In this document: positions 36,501-49,400 of the stretch, piece after piece
Layout of the letters: each line of letters opens with the position of its first letter
Position numbering within the stretch: position 1 is the first letter of the stretch
Assembly (NCBI RefSeq): GCF_910592395.1
Contig: NC_088323.1
Coordinates: 8,122,001 to 8,186,000 of the forward strand
Length of the DNA: 64,000 nucleotides
Direction: 5' to 3'
DNA from: Lineus longissimus
Lineage: Eukaryota; Nemertea; Pilidiophora; Heteronemertea; Lineidae
Notes under the pieces: generated by a model
Told to the model about the DNA's origin: nothing
Database searches by the model: none
The model's input: only the letters and a program-made list of their open reading frames with translations
Made by a program: the position numbers and the translations under genes

Positions 36501-39500
36501 GTCAAGATGATGTCACACCAACATTTTGTGTAATCGGACCGTGCGTCATTACACTTTGGACCAAAATAGCGGTCTACCTTATTGATGTGGTAAGAGCACA
36601 CAAAGGCAATAATTGTACCACTTTACCTTACAACTGTACTGTCTCAAGCTGCTTTACATTCATTTCCCAGCCTAATTTAGAAAACTATTGTACAATTGAA
36701 GGAGCCCACATTATAACACTAACCTTGACTATTTGTGCTGGGTGAAAGTACCGAGTGGCACCAGCCGAGCCTTGAACCCATGACCTTCTGATCACAAGCC
36801 GGACGCTCTACCACGCTTTTCCAAATCAATCAATATTATGAAAACAATCCATGTTGCAAGCAATGCTTAGATAACTGTTAACTACCTGGATGGCAACCTT
36901 GTTCCCGAGGTGTTGGCAACCACAACAATTATACCCCATGCAATACAACTTAGCAATCATTGAAGAAATCAACAATACATCACCACTGACACCAGTGGAA
37001 GTGGAACATTAGTGTTTCAGCTAAAGCAGAATTGCAGGGCATGGCACCCTGACCTCGCCAGGGGGCACCCTGTTGCCCTTTTTTCAAAAAGAAAATGCCT
37101 TTTTTAAAGTTTTTATGATTAGTAGAAGAGTTCTGACAGCTAATAAAGGCATACATGTGTTTTAAAATTTACAATTGGCTCCATAAAATCTATTTTGTGC
37201 CATAAAACTATAAAAATTTTCGGTTTTTCAATTAAAAGCCGATGAAAACGCTCTTTTTTGGCTGAAAATTGCTCCTGCCTTTTCAGAGTCCGGAGTTGCC
37301 TGCCGTTTTGAAATCCTGGCTGAAACACTAAACACAAAGCACTTTTCGTAATCAAGGTCTTTATCTGTGACAATGGTACATGTATTAGGTAACATGTGAG
37401 ACTGTATTGAGCTGACCATAAAAAGCTCCAGCAGAAGTTGAAAACCAGGTCTGAATGACCATCAAGGGGCAGATCATGATGTAAGAGGTTATCTCTTTGA
37501 CAGCCACGGCAGTAAACCGACATTTTCAGAAGTCAACTGTTGACCGCCAGGGGTGTGCTTCAATTCATCGAAGCCGTCAGATTGTTCCAAATAGATCTGC
37601 CATATTTTTGATATTGACAGTCTTTGATGTGGAGTAGAATGGGTACGGCTTGGCCGTTAGTAGAATGAAGCAGCTAATGAGCATCAGAAGTGTGCTCAAT
37701 GTCCGGTCAAAACATTTAAGAGTATGAACCAATTGTTTGAGAGAATTTTATTTCGAAGGGAAGGATTAGGAATGTACGTAAGATAAGAGAGTAATAGTAG
37801 TCGTGAGCCCGTTCTCCAGGTTTTTCAAAAAGTTGGTAGTTTGAATAATGGAAAAAAGTGCTAGATCTTGGAAAGCACCATTTTTGGCTCTGGCGGTCAA
37901 GAGTTGAAATGAAATGAGTATGATTGGAATGCAGAAGCATGAGCTGGCTTGGGAGTCATGGAGGAGGAAGATGGCGTATAAGATATTAGAAACTCCACGC
38001 CCCAAAATTAATACAGCTGTATGGAAGCATAAGACCAAGAAGGGGAGCATGCTGTGCCTTTAGTCCAAATTTTAGTTGATTCCATTCAGTCCCTTTAAGG
38101 GTTGACCATACGTAGGTACCACCATTTTGGCTAGAACTTAAAATCCTAAAGCAACTAGAACGCTTTCAAAACGTAGTGAATGCTAATTTCAAGGGCAGGA
38201 CGCTGTTCTTTGTTTTCCAGAGAACAGCCTCCAGGATTTAAATGAGCATTCAATTCATTTTGAAAGAGTTCGAATTGCTTTAGGATTTGGAGGTCTAGCC
38301 AAAATGGTGGTACCTGTGGTCAACCCTTTAAGCACTGTAACGTTGAAGGTCCTATTATCTACACTGGTCCTATGCACACAATCTGACTGACGGGATATTT
38401 GAAATGGAATAGTCGAGCCCTTGTCCAGGCATTTTGCGTAGGTGTATGAGGTTTACATACAATGACACATAGCACAGGAACACCCCCACAAAAAAACTTT
38501 GGACTCCGTCTGAAGGTCTACTCAGGACCAGCATGTTTTTGCTGTTGCATAGCAAAGTCACACCAAATAATCACCAATTTCATCAGAAATGTCCTCAAGA
38601 TGTATGCCAAGAATAGGAATCCTGAGGCAATAATACTAATAGGACTTTCGACATAGCAAACTCAATCTGGTATAGTACAGACTTAACTTGAGCAAAGTCA
38701 TTATGACCTCATCGCACTGACCACTGGGGTCGAGAGGTTGTGTGGTCATAGCAACTGGATAAAGACATTTAAGAAGACCTAGGAACGGATCCAGGATTCA
38801 GAGAAGGACGGAGGCCCCGACACTTCAATTCAAAATCCTGGTCACAAATTTCGAAGAATTTTAAAAATTTTACTTTTTTTGGTCAATTCAAGTAATTTTT
38901 CTGTAATGAAACGGGGCACCCCACAGGCCTGCTGTAATCCCCTAGGATCCGTCCCTGGAACGTGTCAATATCACAACATTGTACAGATAACGAAACACAG
39001 GATATAAACGGAATAATGACGCGTGATACACCAAAGACCACATACCAACAGACATCCTAGAAAGTTGCCCAGCTGGAATATATAAGGCCATGAGAAAAAC
39101 TAGTTATTCAAAAGCTCTTTTCAAACGACTCTAGATTTTTAATGAAACGGCCAGGGGCCATTGTGCTCACCGTATAGATATTTGGTGCTTTGGAATTCAT
39201 CCAGGTTAAGAAACATTGTACATGTATAGTATATAGGTCAAACCAAAGTCGGTATGACATGTGATGTATCGTCGCTTGGAGTAAGTACCATTATGGTAAC
39301 CATAAGAATATCATCAAAAACAAGTCACTAATAAACGAGATATTGCACTTTTTACCAATTTTAGTTTTGGCCTCTTGGTGGCCAAGTTGAGTACCAGATC
39401 AGATCGAAATTCGGTGTCCAAGGTGACATGACGTAGGGAGTCATGTGCACCAAATTTCAAGTTCATAGCTATAGTGGTTAAGAAACGTGCCATAGTTACA

Positions 39501-42500
39501 CTCAAACGACCAATCTCATATGATATGTGATGAATCCCTGCTAGGAGAACCTACCATAAAAATGTTATTGAAAACGAATCACTAATAAGCGAGATATCAC
39601 ACTTTCTAGGTTTTCATTTTTGGCCCCCTGGTGACCAAGTCGAGAATCAAACCGGACTGAAATTCAGGGTCAGAGGTCAGCTGACCTAGAGGGTCCTTTG
39701 TACAAAGTCTCAAGTTCATAGCCTTAGGGGTTAACAAACGTGCCACAGTTACGCTAAAATGGCCAATTTAAGCCGTTTGACCTCTGCGACCTTGACAAGA
39801 ACGTCAAATCAAAAACCCGTATCATATGTGATGTATCCTTGCTAAGAGTATCTACCATAACATTTTTACCAAAAACTAATCAGTAATAAACGAGATATGG
39901 CACTATTCAAATTTTTTGTTTTGGCCCCCTGGTGGCCCAGTTAAGAATCAGACCAGACCGAAAATCAGTGTCACAGGTCATCTGACCTAGGGAGTCATGT
40001 GTACCAGGTTTAAAGTTCATAGCTTTAGTGGTTAAGAAACGTGCCATAGTTACACACAAACGGCCAATTCACACCATTTGACCTCTGTGACCTTGAAAAT
40101 AAGGTCAAATCAAAAACCGTAGGATATGTGATGTATCCTTGCTCTGAGTATCTACCATAAAAATAGAATTGAAAACAAGTCACTATTAAGCGAGATATTG
40201 CACTTTTTACTTTTTTTTAGTTTTGGCCCCCTGGTGGCCAAGTCGAGAATCAGATCAGACTGAAATTCGGTGTCAGAGGTTAAATGATGTAGGGAATCAG
40301 GTGCACCAAATTTCAAGTTCATAGCTTTATTGGTTAAGAAACGTGCCCCAGTTACACTCAAACGGCAAATTTACGCCATTTGACCTCTGTGACCTTGAAA
40401 AGAAGGTCAAATCAAAAACACGTATGATATGTGATATACCCTTGCTAGGAAAACCTACCATAAAAATTTCATCAAAAACAAATCACTAATAAGCGAGATA
40501 TCACACTTTTTAGATTTCCACTTTTGGCCCCCTGGTGGCAAAGTTAGGAATCAGATCGAACCAAAATTCAGCACCAGAGGCTATGTGATATAGGGGGTTA
40601 TATGTACCAAGTTTCAAGTTCATAGCTTTAGTGGTTAAGAAACGTGCCATAGTTTACACTCCAATGGCCAATTTACGCCATATGACCTCTGTGACCTTGA
40701 AAACAAGGTCAAATTAAAAACCCGTACAATATAAAATGTATATTTGCTATGAGTACCTACAACAAAAGTTTTATCGAAAACAAGTCACTTATAAGCGAGA
40801 TATCACACTTTTTAGATTTCCACTTTTGGCCCCCTGGTGGCAAAGTTAGGAATCAGATCGAACCAAAATTCAGCACCAGAGGCTATGTGATATAGGGGGT
40901 TATACGTACCAAGTTCCAAGTTCATAGCTTTAGTGGTTAAGAAACGTGCCATAGTTCACACTCTAATGGCCAATTTACGCCATATGACCTCTGTGACCTT
41001 GAAAACAAGGTCAAATTAAAAACCCGTATAATATAAAATGTATATTTGCTATGAGTACCTACAACAAAAGTTTTATCGAAAACAAGTCACTAACAAGCGA
41101 GATATCACACTTTTTAGATATCGACATTTGGCCCCCTGGTGGCTAAACAGAGAATCAGATCGGACCGAAAATCAGTGTCAGAGGTCAGCTGACCTAGGGC
41201 ATTCTGTGTACAAAGTTTCAAGTTCATAGCTCTAGCAGTTTAGAAACGTGCCACTGTTAGGATACGACGACGACGATGACGACGACGACGACGACGACGA
41301 CGACGGACACAGCGCTATCATATAGACTCCCCTTACGGTGAGCCAAAAAAACTGGATCATCAGGTTATTAGGGAGCTAATATAAAAGACAAACATTGTTG
41401 GAAAGATCCTAAACTACATGGTCAAATCCAAATCCATCAAGGCCACACCCACTAAAGGTGCCAGACTTCATTTACTAGATAAAGCATTACTAGGCATCGT
41501 ACCGGTTTAGGTCAGACTCGCAAGCTAAGGGTCATGGGTTGGGTTCAACCACCAGTCTCCTGGCTACTCAGCAGATCCTTGATACCTGGAGTGACGGTGC
41601 TGAGGAAACCTATACCATTGACAGCTTTTGAGAGCCCCTGAAGGGGGTAACGCCGTTCGTAATTACTTGTGGTCAAGTTAAATAGAAATCCACCAATACA
41701 CAATGCCGTAGTGCAGTTATTGTGAATACAAATGTGTTTAAACTTGGTATTCATAGTAGATTCACAATGGCAATGTTGAAATTCATATTTAGTACCTATT
41801 TCCGCAATTGGACATTTTTAAATTCAATTACAAATTCAAATTTCTTAAATGGAAGCTATGGGAATAAATTGATGCAGCAAAATCAAATATTTTTTTAAAC
41901 AAATACATACCAAGTTACATGACAAACAAATACTCTACACCAAGGATATCATGAATATTCCTAGATAGTGCAGAAAATTGCATTTGAGACAAGACCACAA
42001 TTGATTTTTTAAGCCTTTTAGCAGTTAAATTGTCAATGTTTGACCGCGACGCATCAAAGAACGCGTGGTGTTGTGAATCTGAAATTTAGATTATGTTATT
42101 CCGGACAGTCGGGCAAGTAAATGGTGAAAAATAAAATGGTGATTGACTACGGAAATTTTTTTTTAATCGACAAATTAGACAGACTTTGATATTTCCACTC
42201 TTTTCAGCCAACTGGCAGAAAAAACTCAAAACACGCCCCCTATTACCCAATTAGCAAAATTCGAAATTAATTTTTTCATCAAATAATTTCTTTATATCTG
42301 TAGACTTGCCACAGCAAATATTTTTTCAATACCTCTCCAAATATGTACTTGAGAATAAATGAAATGGCCAGGGCCATTGTGCTCACCTCATGTGGAGGAA
42401 AGATGGATAAAGAGCATGGTATTGTGTCATGTAGTGTTAGGTTTGATGTAGGTCCAAGCAATTACAATTTCCCCAAAATGGCCAATTTACAGTACATTCG

Positions 42501-43406
42501 ACCTCTGTGACCTTGAAAAGTAGGTCAAATCAAAGAAGACCCGGGTGACACATTGAATGGTTGTTAGAATTAGATGTACCTATGATATAAAATTGGTGCC
42601 AATCGGGCAAGTCATTACTAGGAATAATGGCATTTTGAAGAATTTAGGATTTGGCCCCCTCCCTGGAGGCCAACGGCAAATCAGATCGCACCAAACTTCG
42701 GTACCTGAGATCACCTGACCAAGGGGTACATGTGTACTTAATTTGTGATCAATAGTCATTGCAGTTAAGAAACGTGCCATAGTTACGGCCTGACGGCGAA
42801 TTTACACCATTTGACCTCTGTGACCTTGACAAGAAGGTCAAATTAAAAACCTGTGTGACATATACTGTATGGTGGTTAGATGTACCCATGATATCAAATT
42901 GGTGGCAATCAGGCAAGAAGTTAAGGAATAATCACATTTTTAAGGTTTTGGGATTTTGCCCCCTGGTGGTAAAGTGGTGAATCATATTGGACCAAACTTC
43001 GGTCCCTGAGATCACCTGACTAAGGGGTAAATGTGTACCAAATTTGGTATCAATAGTCATTGCAGTTAAGAAACGTGCCATCGTTACATCCTAACGGCCA
43101 ATTTACACCATTTGACCTCTGTGACCTTGAAAAGGAGGTCAAATCAAAAACCCGGAGGATATATGATGCACCTTTGCTAGAAGTACCTACCATATTTTTT
43201 TCAAAATTTCCCGACTACTATTAAGGGAGATATTGCATATTTTCACTTTTAATGTTTGGCCCCCTGGTGGCCAAACGATGAAACGAATCGGACCGAAACT
43301 TGGTCTCCAAGGTGTCATTACATAAGGGTACATGTGTACCAAGTTTCAACTCAATAGCTCTAACAGTTACGAAACGTGCCCTGCTAACGGACGACGGACG
43401 ACGACG

Positions 43407-43453
<47 letters not shown>

Positions 43454-46400
43454 ACGACGGACGCCACGGTATGGGATAAGCTCACCTCTGCTCAGAGGTG
43501 AGCTAAAAACATGCACTCGTCTAATAGATAGGCCTCGACCCTCCAACCTATGAATATTCATTAGTGGTCTTGTCTCATTTAATAAGCAGTTTGCGGGGGT
43601 AGCCATGTTTGTTCAAATCTCCCGGGCGAATGACGTCATGGATGCAGTGGGGTTTTTTCATCAAGGCGAGTACTACTCGTTTCCACTAAGTTTCCAGACC
43701 TTTTTCTGCCCCGGTACCTTGGCTCAAATGCATAGGGAACTAGACCTGCTCGTTCTTCTGCTGATGCACGGTTGTAATCGAAGGATTCATCGCCGGACGT
43801 CAACAAAGAACCCGAAGAAATCGAAGAAGAGACAAGACCACTAATGAATATTCATAGGTTGGAGGGTCGAGGCCTATCAATTAGACGAGTGCATGTTTTT
43901 TACTCTCAAGTACATATTTGGAGAGGTATTGAAAAAATATTTGCTGTGGCAAGTCTACAGATATAAAGAAATTATTTGATGAAAAAATTTATTTCGAATT
44001 TTGCTAATTGGGTAATAGGGGGCGTGTTTTGAGTTTTTTCTGCCAGTTGGCTGAAAACAGTGGAAATATCAAAGTCTGTCTAATTTGTCGATTATAAAAA
44101 AATTTCCGTGGTCAATCACCAATTTCCATCGCACCAGTTACTCGCAAGACTAACCCGTATATCATATCCGAATTTCAGTTTCACTACTTGACGCGTTCTT
44201 TGATGCGTCGCGGTCAAACATTGACAATTTAACTGCTAAAAGGCTTAAAAAATCAATTGTGGTCTTGTCTCTATTTACACTACATTTTGGGTCAATATAG
44301 TGAAAAATTTGAATGTGCTCAAATCACTCTAATTCATTTAGAATATTGTATTGCTGATGATTTAAGGTCAAAACAAGCTAAAATAATGAGAAAAAAACTT
44401 AATTTGACCCAAATAAGAGTCAACCTAACCCCGGTCTAAGTTCGGTTTCATTTTTACAAGTCTTGTTGTGTTGCCATTCATTTTGTAATTTCTTTGAAAC
44501 TACTTAGGCCTTGATTCTGAAAGTTGTGCCCTAAGTAGCAAAGATATTCCTAAATCACATCCTAAATTTTCAGCTCCATAGCTTGCTTATTCTGGCCAGG
44601 GCAGGTCTTTGAATTTGGTGCTGTTGGCTGCAAAATCATGACTTTTTGTCGATTTTGTCCTCTTTCGTCGCTTTGGCACAGTTGTACCACTCTTTGAAAT
44701 GTCTCTCATTTCTCCAAAAATGTCCAGATATGACTTTCCTTTGTTGGAGAGTTGTGGGATGTCATATACATTAGTTTGAAAAAAATCTCAAAATGTTAAC
44801 CCCTGAAATGTACCTTCATTGAGACAAGACCACTAATGAATATTCATAGGTTGGAGGGTCGAGGCCTATCAATTAGACGAGTGCATGTTTTTTACTCTCA
44901 AGTACATATTTGGAGAGGTATTGAAAAAATATTTGCTGTGGCAAGTCTACAGATATAAAGAAATTATTTGATGAAAAAATTTATTTCGAATTTTGCTAAT
45001 TGGGTAATAGGGGGCGTGTTTTGAGTTTTTTCTGCCAGTTGGCTGAAAACAGTGGAAATATCAAAGTCTGTCTAATTTGTCGATTATAAAAAAATTTCCG
45101 TGGTCAATCACCAATTTCCATCGCACCAGTTACTCGCAAGACTAACCCGTATATCATATCCGAATTTCAGTTTCACTACTTGACGCGTTCTTTGATGCGT
45201 CGCGGTCAAACATTGACAATTTAACTGCTAAAAGGCTTAAAAAATCAATTGTGGTCTTGTCTCAGAACTGTCATCCGTCATTCCAAGCATTCGCCATTGT
45301 TCGAACAGCTGATTGTCACAATGGCTGCATCCATGACGTCATTGGCTCTCCGTTTGGAGGAGAGATCAGATTAAAATCCACCAAGATGGCGGCATACTTG
45401 ATTCAAAAATAAGCATTTAAAATCATCCATTTCACTCATTAATGTTTGTTTATTTATAAAACCAAGAGCCACAGTTGTTGTTAAGAATACGCAGTTTACG
45501 TAGATGTTAAGGTTGTAACTGTTGGTCGTATGGGGAATAATTCCCATAGCTTCCCTTTAACGAACGGCGTAGGCCTTTAAAGGCCTAAGCTGTTTGTTAA
45601 AAATTTTGAAATTTGTATTTGAATTTGAAAATTTCCAATTGTGTAAGTATCTACTGAATAAAAATTTCAACATTGCCATTGTGTAGACGGATATACAAAT
45701 ACTATATACTGGGACAGACTGAAAGATGGTGTTATTGGTGGTAGTGGGTGGGTGTGTGTGTGTATGTTCTGTTGTTAATAAAGAGTAAAATATATTTAAA
45801 AAAAACAACAAATACATGTACTATATAATTATACAAAGTCTCAGCGAAGTTGAATGCATGATCACTGCACTACAGCATTGTGTTAACTGCATTTCTATTT
45901 TCCAGGACCACAATTACATGTAACAGCATACCCCTTTAAAGACAGACCAACGTCGGTATAAAGTGGTAAAGAAAAACAGCCATTACTTTTGCAACCTACC
46001 TGTTCCATCCAAGAAAAGATCTTCGCCGTCCTCCAAAACGTTTTTGACAATATAATCGGCAAATCTCAAGTCAGCCGTGGTTAGGTTCAGTTGACGTTTC
46101 AATTCATTATCATGGATGTCAATCTTAGTATCATCCTCCTGTCATATGGAAATAAACAAATGAACCCATCATCTCATCATTAAAGGAAGACTTTTTTTAT
46201 GAAAACCCAACAGAAGACCAATATCAGAAGTTGCAATAGCGTATTCTAAGTAGATTAGAGCCACACTGCTTTTCATTACTGTAGTCACAGCGAGAATTTA
46301 AAACGACCCAGAAACGTCTGAGCGGATATCAGGTCGTATATGACTTCTATGGGCCCATTGACGTTTTGCTGGCCATTCCCGCCCCAAAAAACTGCACTGG

Positions 46401-49400
46401 TCCATGGAGGCCACCATTTACATCGTATGACTTCACAAAATTGTATGTTACGTTATATTGACCGCTATTGCGCCGAGGTGCGTAAATTTTGCAAGTTGGA
46501 CTTGGAGGGTCCCCTGAATAGGCCATATTTTGCTTCTGGATATTTCTCATTCATTCTTGGCACATGAGTAGATGGACTCAAAAAATGATAACCCGAACAG
46601 TTCATCCAGATTGGTCAAGAAATAAACTGCACAGAGCAGAAAATGTCTGAATTCAATGCACTATGTTAATGTACACAAATGCATACCCAAAAAATTCATT
46701 TTGTTACCATGGTTACTGAAATGAAAAGATCCTGTTTGGTTTTGAGGCAAGGATCAATGAAAACCACACTACAAAGAAATCTGACCTGTAGTTTGCCCTC
46801 CAGACCCCCAAACGATGCGGACATAAGATTTACGAATGGACTATAGTTTAACCGATTTTTAGAGTAAATCACAATAAAACTGGTTTGGAGTGTCTGCCTG
46901 TCCCTGTCATTATCCTGGGGTTATAATGTTTTCAAAAAAAGTCTGCACTCACTGAGTTTTCAGACATAATCAATAGGATGCCAACATTGCAATTCGAAGG
47001 AAGAAGTGCAAACAAGAGGCCCAAGGGCCTGGCCCTCAACTGTCATTTTGTCCATACCAGATATGGTACCAGTATAATACAAGATGGTAGACAAACTATA
47101 CATGAGTGCAACGTGCCAAAAAGCAACCTCATCGGAGGCAGTTGGATGTGAAAGTGATGCGATCATAAGGTTTATTGCACTACATCTAGCAGTTAAACAT
47201 TGCTTTTAGTTTTAATTTAAGTTTTAAGTTTATCAGATGGAAGCATTGCTATTCATCAAATCAACAGACACAAAATCGATCCCGCCATGACTTTTTGTCC
47301 ACGAACTCGACGAACCGACTTACCCCTATGACGACATCGGTTAGATGGCGCTTCTGCTTGAACAGGATATTAGTCGCACCAATTAGGAAGCTTCGTATAT
47401 TCACGTCCTCGAGAAGATCGTAATACTGGAGAGGAAGATATGGATGGCATATGGAACCCTGAAGAATCAAAGTAGACACATTATAAAGGAGCAGCTTGGG
47501 CTGGAAAAGGTTTTGGAGGTACAGTAGAACCTCCCTTAGTGGACACCTCTCTATTTGTTCCAGGGACAAAATTTCCAAGTTTGATTTGCGCAAAATTGTT
47601 TTTAACTTGTCGATGAAATTAGAACCAGAGGTAACGTTATTTGTGTATTACTGACCTTTGTAAATACAGATAATGGAAAGCCAGATGCATCTATTTCTAA
47701 AGTAGTTGGACTGTATGGCCGCTGTACACACGACATGTTCTCTCCATCCACGCTCATCTTTGATGGCGACCGTTTCCCGCTCAGAGGAGACAGCAACTTA
47801 TTTTTCAGGAAAGCGCCGGCAGATCTGATATGTCCCGACGAAGAACCCTGCGAACTTAAACTATTCAGACTATCGCTATGAGATAATCCCGTCATGCCAT
47901 TTTTAAAGGCATCAGTATTACCTAGAGGCACGTAAAACTCCGAATAGAATTCGATAACATTTTTCTCGTATTTGTCTACAGATTCTTTTACTTGAGAATG
48001 ATCAGCGACGCTCGACTCTGATACACCGCCAACAGGCCGTTGCTCCGACACACTTCGCATCACCGTAGCCTCTTTCGAGAGACCAACACTCGTGTCCAAT
48101 TCTTCCTCGATCTCAAGTAATAACTTGTCTTCCTCCCATGAAAAGCAATCCTCCCGGTCAATTTCCTTAAGACTTTCAGGCGAATCCAGATCCTCGATCT
48201 CAGTGGATGTGGGGCCGACACCAGACACTGGTGCTAACTGTGCACAAGCTGTCTCTTGCACTGGTTCAACTTTCGTGATGTCTTCAATAAATTCCAAAGG
48301 GTGATTACTCCTCTCGTGTGGCGAGCTCAACCCACCCTCACCATTGTCAAAGGAGGCAAGTTGCACTGACTCTACGTGTGTCACAGCATCAATATCAACA
48401 CTAAGATCATAAACAGCATGCCGCTTACCAATTTCCTTATCCTTGCCATCCGAATTCGACACACTGTTCATTGGTTTGGGTTGTTCACAGATAACATTCT
48501 GACTGTCAATGCTACTGATGCTACCAACACTTGCCTGACGCTGATATGCTACTGTCGCTACGGCATCACCCCGATGTAAACTATCCTGACTGCTCTTATG
48601 AACGAGAGCTTCCTTAGAGCGTGGCGCATCCACCTTCGCCACATCTTTTAAGGCACATTTCACTGGCGACAACCGAGATTGGACATCAGAGTTCGACACA
48701 TCAGTAATGCTTGTTAAGTCGGTATCAAACGGTGAACTCTCGCGTGACGATGATGATGCGTGTGCACCCCTGAGCACATCATCTCTTGGAATGTGCGACT
48801 TGATAATATCTGGCGTATCAACAAAAACCGGTATGGAACCCGAGCCTTGCTCCCTGTAACTTAATTCTAAGTACTCGTCCGAATCTGCCCCAACAAGGTG
48901 AAATTCTGTAAGTCTTCGATTAGAGTACCCTGCTGCTTCTTTCAGGCCATGTTCGATCATACCTGGAATTAAAAGTGAGGATTAGATGAATTTACAATTT
49001 TTGCTCAAGCCAACCACCCTGAGGCATGAAACCAACGGTACGAACCTCCATGTAATTCTTCAACTGGTCAGCTGCAGCCTCAACCACTTCAGATGACTTG
49101 GAAACCCGCAAATGCCTGAACATTCTGCCTTTGATTTTCAACAATCTTCACATTTCACCTGACAGCAAGAGATGGCCATTAGGTGTCAATGTGCATGTTA
49201 TGATGAGTATTCATAAGTCATCATGCCTATTTCCTCTATTGCTGAGACAATAAGTGAGTAGGTGATTGTTGAGAACAGCAATGAGTAAATGAGTAGGATG
49301 TTGTTGATAGCAGCAACAGGTGGAAGATCAACACCTTCCTCTCAAATAGGACATTGAGGCCACATTTTTTTATTTGTTGGATGATGAATCCCCCTAGGGT

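Noticed and set aside
43332-43606. Open frames with poly-Asp or poly-Ser
   Set aside because: Translation of the (GAC)n tract of HINE copy 4; the same applies to the poly-Arg frames at 53443-53850.
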